Shown here: positions 18,009-26,899 of the stretch, one piece after another | Layout: each line of letters starts with the position of its first letter | Numbering within the stretch: position 1 is the stretch's first letter | Origin: CAXTPV01 sp965276715 | GTDB taxonomy: Bacteria; Pseudomonadota; Alphaproteobacteria; Acetobacterales; Acetobacteraceae | Direction: 5' to 3' | Assembly (NCBI GenBank): GCA_965276715.1 | Contig: OZ255622.1 | Coordinates: 1,984,001 to 2,048,000 of the forward strand | Length of the DNA: 64,000 nt | Made by a program: the position numbers and the translations under genes | The notes under the pieces: model-generated | Told to the model about the DNA's origin: nothing | Databases searched by the model: none | Seen by the model: only the letters and a program-made list of their open reading frames with translations

Positions 18009-18574
18009 GACGCGAGGCCGGCTTCACCCTGCTCGAGACCGTCGTCATGCTGGTCGTGGTGGGCTTGCTGGTGACCGGTCTCGCCGAAGGCACGCGTGCG
18101 GGCCTCGCCACGTGGTCGGCCGAACGGCGATGGAGCGGCGAGGCCGAGGTCGCAAGCACCGCGCGCGTGCTGCGTGGCCTGATCGAAGCGATGGACCCGG
18201 GCGATCCCTCGGCACCGCTCGCGGTCGTCGGCACCGCCCACACGCTGGTCTTCGCGACCGATATGCCCGTCGTTCCGCCCGGCCAGCTCACCCGCGAGGC
18301 GATCGTCGAGATCGGCCTGGAGGGGCGAGCCCTCCAGCTTCGCTGGACGCCCCGCCTGCCGAGCCCCCTGAGGCCGCCCGCCCGACACACCGACATCCTC
18401 GCACCGGGCGTCTCCTCGCTCGATCTGGCCTATTGGCGCGGCGGCGCCTGGTCCAACCGTTGGGACGGTAACGGCATCCCGGAACTGGTCCGCATCCGGA
18501 TCGCACGTGAGCCGGGGGCGGGCCCGGCACTCCCCGATATCATTGCGTCTCCCGCCCGCACGCCGCCGTCATGA
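18005..18574 (+). CDS. gspJ: Type II secretion minor pseudopilin GspJ
   Basis: A 189-residue protein with leader MRREAG and prepilin site G/FTLLETVVMLVVVGLLVTGL. The following helix ends in EGTRAGLATWSAERRW, and the C-terminal half holds the beta-rich region with LDLAYWRGGAWSNRWDG, a segment typical of GspJ ('vxYxd..gxW...W'). ATGA overlaps with both neighbours indicate one transcript. It would form the pseudopilus tip with GspI and GspK. Confidence 0.8.
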   Translation: MRREAGFTLLETVVMLVVVGLLVTGLAEGTRAGLATWSAERRWSGEAEVASTARVLRGLIEAMDPGDPSAPLAVVGTAHTLVFATDMPVVPPGQLTREAIVEIGLEGRALQLRWTPRLPSPLRPPARHTDILAPGVSSLDLAYWRGGAWSNRWDGNGIPELVRIRIAREPGAGPALPDIIASPARTPPS

Positions 18575-19341
18575 AGCATGCCCGCGCGCGCGGCTTCGCG
18601 CTGCTGATCGTGCTGTGGTCGATGGCGCTGCTTGGCCTGCTCGGCACCCGCATCACGTCGGCAGCCCACACCGGCGCCGTCGAGGCCGAGGCGGTCGCCG
18701 CCCGCGCCACGCTCGAGGCCGACGCCGACGCCGCCCTGGCCGACGCGGAATTCCGCCTGTTGCGCGGCGAACATCCCGTGGCCGCGGGCCCGGTGGAGCT
18801 GGAAGTCGAGAACGAGGCCGGCCGCATCAACGTCAACACGGCACCCACGGGCCTGCTCGCCGCTCTCCTGCTCGCCGTCGGCTGCCCGGCCGACCAGGCC
18901 TCGACGCTGGGGGCGGCCATCGCCGACTGGCGCACGCCGACCACGCTCGCCCAACCAGGCGGCGCCAAGCTGCCAGCCTATCGCGCCGTCGGCCGCGACT
19001 ACGGTCCACCCGACGCACCCTTCCGGAGCCTCGACGAGCTGGGCCTGGTGCTCGGCATGACACCCGCCATCCTGGCCCGGCTCGCGCCGCACGTGACGAT
19101 CTTCACCGAAGGCGATGTCGATCGGACGTTCGCCGACGACATCGTACGCGAGGCCCTTGCGCGCGACGGCGGCAACGTCATCCCGGCCGGTCTCGTGATC
19201 CCCGAAACCTCGTCCGTCCTGCTCCTGACCGCGCGCGCACACGGACCGGACGGCGCCCGCTTCGTGCGCGAAACCACCATCCGGATAAGCCGCACCAACG
19301 ACCGGGACGATCCGCTCCTGACGACGCTCGACCGGCGATGA
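18571..19341 (+). CDS. gspK: Type II secretion minor pseudopilin GspK
   Basis: A 256-residue protein with leader MKHARARG followed by FALLIVLWSMALLGLLGTRI. Absence of Glu at +5 is the hallmark of GspK among pseudopilins. The SAM-like central region is present (RINVNTAP, PADQASTLGAAIADWR, FRSLDELGLVLGMTPAI). It is somewhat shorter than the enterobacterial protein (over 300 residues), mainly in the insertion domain. It ends the HIJK block. The core parts of the system (GspC-G, L, M) are not in the window. Confidence 0.85.
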   Translation: MKHARARGFALLIVLWSMALLGLLGTRITSAAHTGAVEAEAVAARATLEADADAALADAEFRLLRGEHPVAAGPVELEVENEAGRINVNTAPTGLLAALLLAVGCPADQASTLGAAIADWRTPTTLAQPGGAKLPAYRAVGRDYGPPDAPFRSLDELGLVLGMTPAILARLAPHVTIFTEGDVDRTFADDIVREALARDGGNVIPAGLVIPETSSVLLLTARAHGPDGARFVRETTIRISRTNDRDDPLLTTLDRR

Positions 19342-19385
19342 CATACCATCTTGCCCCTGTCGGACGCCTCCGGTAAGGCCGCGTG

Positions 19386-20075
19386 ATGAACAAGCCGGCC
19401 ACAGGCCCCTGGAAAATCTCCGTTTTCATCCTCGTCGCACTCTCTGGCTGCGGGATGTTCGGCGGCGGCCCGAAACCGAACCCCGTCACCGTCTCCGGCA
19501 GCGCGATTTCGACCGAGACCGTCTCGCTCGGCAATGGCTACGGCCTCAACCTGCCCAAGACGATCGATGGCTTCACCAGGACCGGAACCGAGGATCGTCC
19601 GCACGGGACCGACATCGTCGCGGGCTACGCGCGCACTTCGGATCCGGCGCCGATCATCGCCACCATTCGGGTCCACAAGGCCGGCGAGGCGAGCTCGCTC
19701 GACCTGCTCGCGGCGACCCCGCCCGCCGCCACCACAAGCAAGTCCCAGGCGTCCCTCGACGCGTCCATCAAGCAGGTGCGCCGCTTCTATCCGGACGCCG
19801 AGATCGTGAGCACGACAAGCGCCTTCCTCGTCCGTTTCGGCGCGATGCAGAACGGGCGATCGGCGCTCCTGTCCTATGTCGACAGCATGAACGGCGTGCG
19901 CCAGCCGATCCTGCTGCGGATCGAGACCTTCTGCTGCGCCGACCAGAAATGGAACTACGAGTTCCGCTTCCGTTATCCCGCGGCACTCGCCGGGGTCGAC
20001 GGTCCGATCGCCAAATTCCTCGACGACATCGCATGGAGCCGGGACCCGGGCGAAAGCATCGACAAACCGGAGTGA
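19386..20075 (+). CDS. Putative lipoprotein of unknown function
   Basis: A 229-residue protein with a lipoprotein signal (hydrophobic stretch then LSGC lipobox, Cys at about 22). I chose the ATG after an in-frame GTG because the GTG adds only one residue. The mature part contains VSLGNGYGLNLPKTIDGFTRTG and a long alpha/beta region; I do not recognise a named family. It starts 44 bases after gspK on the same strand, so it may belong to the pseudopilin operon and act in the cell envelope, but nothing in its sequence ties it to secretion. It converges on the aldo/keto reductase gene. Confidence 0.6.
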   Translation: MNKPATGPWKISVFILVALSGCGMFGGGPKPNPVTVSGSAISTETVSLGNGYGLNLPKTIDGFTRTGTEDRPHGTDIVAGYARTSDPAPIIATIRVHKAGEASSLDLLAATPPAATTSKSQASLDASIKQVRRFYPDAEIVSTTSAFLVRFGAMQNGRSALLSYVDSMNGVRQPILLRIETFCCADQKWNYEFRFRYPAALAGVDGPIAKFLDDIAWSRDPGESIDKPE

Positions 20076-20121
20076 GCGAGCTTCGGGTCCGGCAAACTCC
20101 GCAGCACGGTCGGGCGCCCCG

Positions 20122-20997
20122 TCAGGCGGCGCGGACGCCCGCCACGCCGTCCAGTGCGCGCATGGCATCGTCCGGCAGCGTCAACCCGGCCGCGGCAAGA
20201 TTTTCCCGCAAATGCCCGACCGACGAGGTGCCCGGGATCAGGAGGATGTTCGGCGCGCGGCGGAGCAGCCAGGCCAGCGCGATCCGCATCGGCGTCGCAT
20301 CGAGACGGGCGGCGACGCCGGACAGGGTGGACGACTGCAGCGGGTTGAAACCGCCGAGCGGGAAGAACGGCACGTAGGCGATGCCGTCGCCGGCGAGCTC
20401 GTCGATCAGCGTGTCGTCGTCCCGGTGCGCCAGGTTGTACTGGTTCTGCACGCAGACGATCTCGCAGATCCCGCGCCCTTGCGCGATCTGCGCCCTTGTG
20501 ACGTGGCTCAGCCCGATGTGACGCACCAGGCCCTGACGCTGCAGGTCGGCCAGCGCCGTGAGCGGCGCTTCGATCGAGCCTTCGGCCGGATGATGCGGAT
20601 CGAACATGACGCGAAGATTGACCACGTCGAGCGCGTCGAGCCCCAGGTTGCGGAGGTTGTCATCGACGGCGCTCCTCAGCTCGTCGGTCGAGAAGGCCGG
20701 ATTCCATGATCCATCGGTGCCGCGGCGGGCGCCGATCTTGGTGACGATGACCAGGTTGTCCGGATAGGGCGCCAGCGCCTCGCGGATCACCTGGTTGGTC
20801 ACGTGCGGGCCGTAGAAGTCGGCGGTGTCGATATGGTCGACGCCGCTCGCGACCGCTTCCCGCAGCACGGCCACTGCCGCGTCGTGGTCCTTCGGCGGCC
20901 CGAACACGCCGGGTCCCGCGAGCTGCATGGCGCCGTAGCCAAGCCGCTTCACCCGGTGGTCGCCGAGCGGGAAGGTGCCGGATGGGTCGATGGACAT
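20122..20997 (-). CDS. Aldo/keto reductase (YdbC-like)
   Basis: A 291-residue NADPH-type oxidoreductase. The ATG at 20997 is preceded by AAGGAG. AKR signatures are LGYGAMQLAGPGVFGPP, GVDHIDTADFYGPHV (catalytic Asp and Tyr), VTKIG (catalytic Lys) and VQNQYNLAHRD. The usual catalytic His of the LLHRP motif is replaced (DVVNLRVM), a feature I associate with the YdbC/pyridoxal-reductase-like branch. The C-terminal coenzyme loop LIPGTSSVGHLRENL is intact. The gene is divergent from a LysR regulator with only 63 bases between starts, so the regulator probably controls it. Substrate unknown. Confidence 0.85.
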   Translation of the reverse strand: MSIDPSGTFPLGDHRVKRLGYGAMQLAGPGVFGPPKDHDAAVAVLREAVASGVDHIDTADFYGPHVTNQVIREALAPYPDNLVIVTKIGARRGTDGSWNPAFSTDELRSAVDDNLRNLGLDALDVVNLRVMFDPHHPAEGSIEAPLTALADLQRQGLVRHIGLSHVTRAQIAQGRGICEIVCVQNQYNLAHRDDDTLIDELAGDGIAYVPFFPLGGFNPLQSSTLSGVAARLDATPMRIALAWLLRRAPNILLIPGTSSVGHLRENLAAAGLTLPDDAMRALDGVAGVRAA

Positions 20998-21060
20998 GGT
21001 CGATCTCCTTGAGGACCACGCACATCTGGACATTTCCGGCCTGCGCGATAACCAGGCACA

Positions 21061-22014
21061 ATGCGAACAGGTCGTGCGGAGCGGCGAACACTGACCATCG
21101 ATCTCGGTGACCTCAACGCGTTCGTCGTGGTGGCCCGCGCCAAGGGGTTTCGCGATGGCGCGCGCGCACGCGGCGGCAGCGCCTCCGCGCTCAGCGAGGC
21201 GGTCCGCCGCCTGGAGACGCAGCTCGGCGTCAGGCTGCTCAACCGCACGACCCGCAGCGTGGCTCCCACCGAAGCGGGCGCCCGCCTGCTCGAGCGCCTC
21301 GGCCCGGCGCTGACCGAGGTCGAGGAGGCCCTCGACGTGGTGAACTTCTTCCGCGATCGGCCGGCGGGCACCCTGCGCCTCAACGTGCCGATCAGCGCGG
21401 CGCGGCTGGTGCTGCCCGCCATCGTGCCGCCGTTCCTCGCGGCCTATCCCGACATCCGGCTGGAGGTGATCGCCGAAAGCAACTTCGTCGACGTGCTCGC
21501 GGCCGAATGCGACGCTGGCATCCGCTACGACGACCGGCTGGCGCAGGACATGATCGCGGTGCCGATCGGGCCGCGCGTCGAACGCTTCGCCACCGCCGCG
21601 TCGCCGTCGTATCTCGACCGCCGCGGCCGCCCGCTTCATCCGAGCGAACTGCTCGACCATGCCTGCCTGTGCGGCCGTTTCCCCAGCGGCGCGATGACGT
21701 CGTGGGAATACGAGCGCCAGGGCGAGGTGGTCCGGGTCGAGCCGACCGGGCCGCTGATCGTGCGGGTCGACGGCGGGATCGATCTCGCGGTCGACGCCGC
21801 GATCGCGGGCACCGGCATCGTCAACCTGTTCGAGGAGTGGTTGCGCCCGCACTTCGAGCGCGGCGCGCTGGAACCCGTGCTCGAACCCTGGTGGCAGCGT
21901 TTCCCGGGCCCGTTCCTCTACTATCCCGGACGCCGCCTGATGCCCGCCCCGCTGCGGGCGTTCGTCGATTTCATCAAGGCGCCGGACGGCCCGGCGCCCC
22001 GGGACTTCAAGTAG
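21061..22014 (+). CDS. LysR-family transcriptional regulator
   Basis: A 317-residue regulator. The N-terminal winged helix-turn-helix is seen in FVVVARAKGFRDGAR, SASALSEAVRRLETQLG and RLLNRTTRSVAPTEAG. It is followed by the linker helix and a periplasmic-binding-type effector domain starting at GTLRLNVPISAARLVLPAI. It is divergent from the aldo/keto reductase, the classic LysR arrangement, and probably binds the 63-base spacer. A GC-rich palindromic repeat follows the stop. Confidence 0.88.
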   Translation: MRTGRAERRTLTIDLGDLNAFVVVARAKGFRDGARARGGSASALSEAVRRLETQLGVRLLNRTTRSVAPTEAGARLLERLGPALTEVEEALDVVNFFRDRPAGTLRLNVPISAARLVLPAIVPPFLAAYPDIRLEVIAESNFVDVLAAECDAGIRYDDRLAQDMIAVPIGPRVERFATAASPSYLDRRGRPLHPSELLDHACLCGRFPSGAMTSWEYERQGEVVRVEPTGPLIVRVDGGIDLAVDAAIAGTGIVNLFEEWLRPHFERGALEPVLEPWWQRFPGPFLYYPGRRLMPAPLRAFVDFIKAPDGPAPRDFK

Positions 22015-22078
22015 TGGTTTCCAAAGGCTAAGCCTTTGGCTGGGGTTCTGGGCAGGGCCCCGAGGCTTGCTGGGGGAA
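22014..22078. repeat. Dispersed palindromic repeat, copy A
   Basis: GGTTTCCAAAGGC-TAA-GCCTTTGG forms an 8-bp hairpin (22021-22039), followed by a GC-rich tail with CTGGGGTTCTGGG. The same TTTCCAAAGGC core recurs at 61927. It fills the whole space between the LysR gene and bioB and ends next to the bioB ribosome-binding site. Confidence 0.6.
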
Positions 22079-22082
22079 AACG

Positions 22083-23030
22083 ATGCGCCACGATTGGACA
22101 CGCGACGAGGTCAAGGCGCTCATGGCGCTGCCGTTTCCCGAACTCCTCTACCGCGCGCAGACCGTCCATCGCGCCGCCTTCGATCCCACCGAGGTGCAGA
22201 TCTCGACCCTGCTGTCGATCAAGACCGGCGGCTGTCCCGAGGATTGCGGCTATTGCTCGCAGAGCCTGCATCACGACAGCGGGCTCGCCGCCGGCAAGCT
22301 GATGCAGGTCGAGGCGGTGCTGGCGCAGGCGCGCGCGGCGCGCGAGGCGGGTGCCGAGCGCTTCTGCATGGGTGCCGCGTGGCGCGGCCCGAACGACCGC
22401 GACCTCGACACGGTGTGCGCCATGGTCGAGGGCGTGCGGGCGCTCGGGCTCGAGAGCTGCGTCACGCTGGGCATGCTGACAGGGCCGCAGGCGCGCAGGC
22501 TCGCGGACGCCGGACTCGACTACTACAACCACAACCTCGACACCTCGCCCGAGTATTACGGCGACATCATCACCACCCGCACCTATGCCGACCGCCTCGA
22601 GACGCTGGCCCATGTGCGCGACGCCGGCATCAATGTGTGCTGCGGCGGCATCCTCGGCATGGGCGAAACCCGCGACGACCAGGCCGGGCTGATCCGCGAG
22701 CTCGCCAACCTGCCGCGCCATCCCGAGAGCGTGCCGATCAACATGCTGATGCGGATCGAGGGAACGCCCCTCGCCCATTCCGACGCCGTCGACCCGATCG
22801 ACTTCGTGCGCGTGATCGCGGCGGCGCGGATCACGATGCCGGCGTCGCGCGTGCGCCTCGCCGCGGGACGTGAAGGCATGTCCGACGAGACGCAGGCGCT
22901 CTGCCTGCTCGCCGGCGCCAATTCGATCTTCTACGGGGCCCGCCTGCTCACCACCGCGAACCCGGCCGCCGACAAGGACCGGACGCTCCTGCGCAAACTC
23001 GGGATGAGGGCGGGCGAGGCGGCCCATTGA
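22083..23030 (+). CDS. bioB: Biotin synthase
   Basis: A 315-residue radical-SAM enzyme that inserts sulfur into dethiobiotin, the last step of biotin synthesis. The SAM cluster motif CPEDCGYCSQS gives Cys51, 55 and 58. The [2Fe-2S] cluster ligands are Cys95 (ERFCMGAAW), Cys126 (LESCVTLG) and Cys186 (INVCCGGILGMGE), with the Arg ligand in SRVRLAAGRE. The C-terminal GANSIFYG segment is standard. GGGGGAAAA precedes the ATG. Its stop overlaps the start of bioA, so the two are translated together. bioF, bioC and bioD are not in the window. Confidence 0.97.
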   Translation: MRHDWTRDEVKALMALPFPELLYRAQTVHRAAFDPTEVQISTLLSIKTGGCPEDCGYCSQSLHHDSGLAAGKLMQVEAVLAQARAAREAGAERFCMGAAWRGPNDRDLDTVCAMVEGVRALGLESCVTLGMLTGPQARRLADAGLDYYNHNLDTSPEYYGDIITTRTYADRLETLAHVRDAGINVCCGGILGMGETRDDQAGLIRELANLPRHPESVPINMLMRIEGTPLAHSDAVDPIDFVRVIAAARITMPASRVRLAAGREGMSDETQALCLLAGANSIFYGARLLTTANPAADKDRTLLRKLGMRAGEAAH

Positions 23031-24244
23031 ACCATGTCTGGCGCCCCTACACCCAGATGCGGACCGCGGCACCCGCCCTGCGGGCGGCGCGAACCGACAA
23101 CACCACGATCACGCTGGACGACGGACGCACGCTGATCGACGGCATCGCGTCGTGGTGGACCGCCTGCCACGGCTACAACCATCCGCGCATCAGGCGAGCG
23201 GTCACTGCACAGCTCGAAACCATGCCGCACATCATGTTCGGCGGCCTCACCCACGCGCCGGCCGAGCTGCTCGCCGAGCGGCTCGCGCGCATGCTGCCCG
23301 GCGATCTGCGCCACGTCTTCTTCAGCGATTCCGGCTCCGTCTCGGTCGAGGTCGCGATCAAGATCGCTGTGCAGTACTGGATCAACCGTGGCGTGCACGG
23401 CCGCACCCGGCTGCTGTCGTTTACCGGCGGCTATCATGGCGACACGCTGGCGACGATGTCGATCTGCGATCCGGACGAAGGCATGCACACGCTGTTCCGC
23501 GGGGTGCTGCCCGAGCAGGTGATCGCGCCGCTGCCGCCGGGCGGTTTCGAGACCAGGCTCGAAGCCCACGCGCACGAAGTCGCGGCCGTGGTCGTCGAGC
23601 CCCTGGTGCAGGGCGCGGGCGGCATGCGGATGCATCCGCCCGGGACGCTGACGGCGATCCGCGAGGCGTGCGACCGGCACGGCGTGCTGCTGATCGCCGA
23701 CGAGGTGTTCACCGGCTTCGGCCGCACCGGGACGATGTTCGCCTGCGAACAGGCCGGCACCGTGCCCGACATCATGTGCCTGTCGAAGGCGCTGACCGGC
23801 GGGACGATGGGGCTCGCCGCGACCGTCGCGCGGCCGCATGTCTTCGAGGCCTTCCTGTCGGACGATCCGCGAGCCGCCCTGATGCACGGACCGACCTTCA
23901 TGGCCAATCCGCTCGCCTGTGCCGCGGCGAATGCCTCGCTCGACCTGTTCGAGACCGAGGACCGGCTGGGTCAGGTGGCCGCGATCGCGGCCATGCTTCG
24001 CGACGGTCTCGAACGGTGCCGGACGGTCCCGAACGTACGCGACGTCCGCGTGCTCGGCGCCATCGGCGCCGTCGAACTCGACCGGATGCCGCCGCTCGAC
24101 CGCCTCAAGCGCGCCTTCGTCGAGCGCGGCCTGTTCGTCCGCCCGTTCGGCAACATCGTCTACCTGACGCCCTCCTTCACGATCGAGCCGGATGCGCTCG
24201 CCCGGCTGATCGACGGCGTCGTCTCGGTGGTCGCCGAGGTCTGA
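23027..24244 (+). CDS. bioA: Adenosylmethionine-8-amino-7-oxononanoate aminotransferase
   Basis: A 405-residue PLP enzyme converting KAPA to DAPA with S-adenosylmethionine as amino donor. The TTG start at 23027 overlaps the bioB stop. It is supported because the resulting N-terminus HVWRPYTQM matches the conserved start of BioA, and no in-frame ATG lies nearby. Key elements are GIASWWTACHGYNHP, SDSGSVSVEVAIK, YHGDTLATMS, the PLP-contacting Asp225 in ADEVFTGFGRTG and the Schiff-base Lys254 in CLSKALTGG. It is co-transcribed with bioB and converges with a glycoside hydrolase gene after 9 bases. Confidence 0.95.
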   Translation: MNHVWRPYTQMRTAAPALRAARTDNTTITLDDGRTLIDGIASWWTACHGYNHPRIRRAVTAQLETMPHIMFGGLTHAPAELLAERLARMLPGDLRHVFFSDSGSVSVEVAIKIAVQYWINRGVHGRTRLLSFTGGYHGDTLATMSICDPDEGMHTLFRGVLPEQVIAPLPPGGFETRLEAHAHEVAAVVVEPLVQGAGGMRMHPPGTLTAIREACDRHGVLLIADEVFTGFGRTGTMFACEQAGTVPDIMCLSKALTGGTMGLAATVARPHVFEAFLSDDPRAALMHGPTFMANPLACAAANASLDLFETEDRLGQVAAIAAMLRDGLERCRTVPNVRDVRVLGAIGAVELDRMPPLDRLKRAFVERGLFVRPFGNIVYLTPSFTIEPDALARLIDGVVSVVAEV

Positions 24245-24253
24245 GGCGGCGCG

Positions 24254-26791
24254 CTACCCGCAGTGCTTGTCCGGGACGGCGGCGAGAGGGTCGTTCGCCG
24301 ATTTCAGCAGCCACAGATGATCGGGCGTCCCGTTGTCGTGGAACTGGACCACGTTGGCGCTGTTGGCGCGCGACTCCTGGTCGACGCCGAGCACGAGCCC
24401 GCTGTGCTGGTTGCGGATCAGGAATTGTCCGCCTCCGGTGTCGACGAACTGCCACTGATGGTTGGAGTTGTTGCTGTCGGGCTGTTGCTGGATCAGCGCG
24501 CTGTCGGCGGTCTGCATGCCGGCGACACCCATCACCAGGCCGCTGTTGATGTTGCGCATCTTGAAGGTGCCGTCACGCGCCTCGACGAATTCCCACAGAT
24601 GGTCATTGGTGCCGTTGTCCTGGTATTGCTGCACCTGCGCACCGGAAGCGGTCGAGGCGTCCTGCACGCCGATCAGCAGCCCGCTGTTGACGTTCGCGAT
24701 CTGGAAGACCGGCCTGCTGAACGCCTGCAGCTCGTCCAGTCCCCAACCCGTGCCGCCGCCCGCGTTCGGAGCGACGACCCGGATCTGGCTGGTGGTCAGG
24801 GCAGGGAAGGTGATCCGGTTCATCGCGTTGGCCGCCGGTGCCGCGTCGTCGCGGACCTGGCCCGGGACGCTCGCCCAGGCGCTGCCGGTCCAATATTGCA
24901 GATCATAGCTGGTGGGCGTGCGCACGCCGCCGCCGTCGTCGTAGAAGGTGAGGCGGACTTCGCCCAGCGTGACGTTGCGCTGGAAGTTCACGCCGTAATT
25001 GTCGGTCGGATTGGAGGACGCGTACGACGTCCAGCGGCTGTTCTCCGGAATGCCGGTCCGGTAGACCACGCCGTCGATGCCGTTCCAGACATTGTCGTAG
25101 GGCGACGTGTAGCTCGCGAACGGCTGCGTCCCGTAGGTGACCCGCTGGCTGTTGGCCGCGACGTCGACGATGCCGCAGGCGTTGCTCTGCGTGATCGCGC
25201 GGCCGACGTCGATCGTCACCGGCGACAGGGTCGGCCGGGCCGCGGCCAGCGCCCCGTCGACAAAGACCCGCAGGCCCACGCCCTGTCCGTAGCGCGCCCC
25301 GGTCCGGTCCCACAGCACGGTCACGTTGTGGCCGTGATAGGGCGTGTTCTCGAGCGCGAAATAGTCCCAGGTCGCGGGCGCCAGCGGGCTGATCACCAGG
25401 TTGTCGCCCGGCTGGCCGCGCAATCCGATCAGCCCGGAGATGACGTTGTCGTTGAACGTCGAGTGGTTGTAGTCCTCGCTGTGATCGAGGGAGTCGTAGA
25501 CCCAGGTCGGGCTGTCCGGATCATGCGCCTCCGCGACATAGGGCGTGCCGTTGCGGAACTGGGTCGCGGCGTAGCCGTGCAACAGATTGATGTAATCGGT
25601 CCGGGTGATCACCGACTGCGCCGGATAGTCGATCAGCAGGTTCGCGAGCCCGGTCAGTGTCTGCGACGTCTCGTATGGCCAGGACGGCCCGTCCCAATGG
25701 CAGCATGTGGCGGCCTGGTATTCGAACCAGCGGCTGCGCCGCTCCGTCGTGGTGGGGCCGAAACTGGCCGCGAAGCCTTGCGGGTCGAGCAGGGCCGCCA
25801 TGCCGCTCGCGTCGAACGCGAAGGGCGCCTCGAACATCCAGGGCACGAACCCTTCCTCCTCGCGCGTGTCGAGCAGCGCCTCGGTGGGATTGTTGTCGCG
25901 CGGCAGATCGTAGAAGAAATGGCGGCCCGGATCCCACAACCGTGTCTGCAGCGCGATCTTCAGCGCGATGGCCCGCGCCGCGTATTCGGCCGCGACGGCG
26001 CCGTTGCCCGACATGATCGCCATCCGTGCGATCGCGGTCGCGTCGCCGTACTGGTAGGCGTTGATCGTCGGCCGGTAGCCGGCGCCGCCATGATACGGAT
26101 CGCTCGATTCGAGCGAGGCGGGGGTGAATTCGGTCGCGTCCCATACCGGGACCTGCCAGTAGAGACCCAGCGCCTGGTTGAAGTGATTGTCCCAGCCGCG
26201 ATACTGGCGGACCAGTTGCGGCAACTGGTCGAAGGCGAAACCCGAATCGCCGGTGGCGAGATACACCTGCCATACGGCACTGGCCGCCCAGAAGCTGTAT
26301 TCGTGCGCCCAATCCGAGGTGTCCGGATTGTCGTTGTAGTTCTGCGGCTTGGCGAACTGGCCCGGCCCGTTCAACCAGTAATTGATGTTGTCCTTGACGT
26401 ATTGCTGGTCGCGCAGCCAGCGCCCCTCGATCGTCTGGTGCCCGGCCGCGGCGACCACGCCGCCATACGGCGCGCCATAGAAGACCGGCTGCAGGAACTC
26501 CGTCGACAGCCAGCCATAGATCGATCCGGTGTAGACCAGATGTTCCTTGTAGGTCTGCCAACGATAATAATAGACCTGCTGGATCTGCTGATCCGGCACG
26601 TCGAGAAACGGAATGTTGGCCAGAAACCAGGCCGGATCGTTCGCCTGGCCAAGCAGGGCTGATTTGTCCAGGAAATTGGTTCCGCCAGGCGCCGTCCCGG
26701 GATACGGCAAGGGAGGATCGACGGCGAGAGCGGGAGCGGCCGCAACCACGATCGCGGTAAGCCAGCCGGCATATGGAAGCCATGCCTTCAC
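24254..26791 (-). CDS. Secreted glycoside hydrolase with discoidin-like and ricin-type lectin domains
   Basis: An 845-residue exported protein. The GTG start is set by GGGAGG eight bases upstream and gives a signal peptide ending AAPALA. Residues about 30-500 resemble an (alpha/alpha)6-barrel hydrolase of the MGH1/trehalase-like group: EGRWLRDQQYVKDNINYW, WDPGRHFFYDLPRD, EEEGFVPWMFEAPF, WDGPSWPYETSQTLTGLANLL. Residues about 560-690 look like an F5/8-type carbohydrate-binding domain (SSNPTDNYGVNFQRN, VRLTFYDDGGG). Residues about 700-835 are three ricin-B-like repeats (NVNSGLLIGV, NINSGLVMGV, NQHSGLVLGV, each followed by a W-x-F/L motif). It probably degrades a plant or exopolysaccharide glycan; the exact GH family and linkage cannot be fixed by eye. 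Confidence 0.75.
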   Translation of the reverse strand: MKAWLPYAGWLTAIVVAAAPALAVDPPLPYPGTAPGGTNFLDKSALLGQANDPAWFLANIPFLDVPDQQIQQVYYYRWQTYKEHLVYTGSIYGWLSTEFLQPVFYGAPYGGVVAAAGHQTIEGRWLRDQQYVKDNINYWLNGPGQFAKPQNYNDNPDTSDWAHEYSFWAASAVWQVYLATGDSGFAFDQLPQLVRQYRGWDNHFNQALGLYWQVPVWDATEFTPASLESSDPYHGGAGYRPTINAYQYGDATAIARMAIMSGNGAVAAEYAARAIALKIALQTRLWDPGRHFFYDLPRDNNPTEALLDTREEEGFVPWMFEAPFAFDASGMAALLDPQGFAASFGPTTTERRSRWFEYQAATCCHWDGPSWPYETSQTLTGLANLLIDYPAQSVITRTDYINLLHGYAATQFRNGTPYVAEAHDPDSPTWVYDSLDHSEDYNHSTFNDNVISGLIGLRGQPGDNLVISPLAPATWDYFALENTPYHGHNVTVLWDRTGARYGQGVGLRVFVDGALAAARPTLSPVTIDVGRAITQSNACGIVDVAANSQRVTYGTQPFASYTSPYDNVWNGIDGVVYRTGIPENSRWTSYASSNPTDNYGVNFQRNVTLGEVRLTFYDDGGGVRTPTSYDLQYWTGSAWASVPGQVRDDAAPAANAMNRITFPALTTSQIRVVAPNAGGGTGWGLDELQAFSRPVFQIANVNSGLLIGVQDASTASGAQVQQYQDNGTNDHLWEFVEARDGTFKMRNINSGLVMGVAGMQTADSALIQQQPDSNNSNHQWQFVDTGGGQFLIRNQHSGLVLGVDQESRANSANVVQFHDNGTPDHLWLLKSANDPLAAVPDKHCG

Positions 26792-26899
26792 TGCCCGATC
26801 CCTCCCGATTTTTGTGTCAGGTGCGCGGGAAGCGTCCTGATTGTCAAGACCCGAGCCAGGGAAGCGGAACTTTGCAAGTCTCTCGAGCAGGGCGAAGCG

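Noticed and set aside
23027..24244. bioA as a pseudogene because it lacks an ATG start
   Set aside because: The TTG overlapping the bioB stop restores the conserved HVWRPYTQM N-terminus, and all catalytic residues are present.
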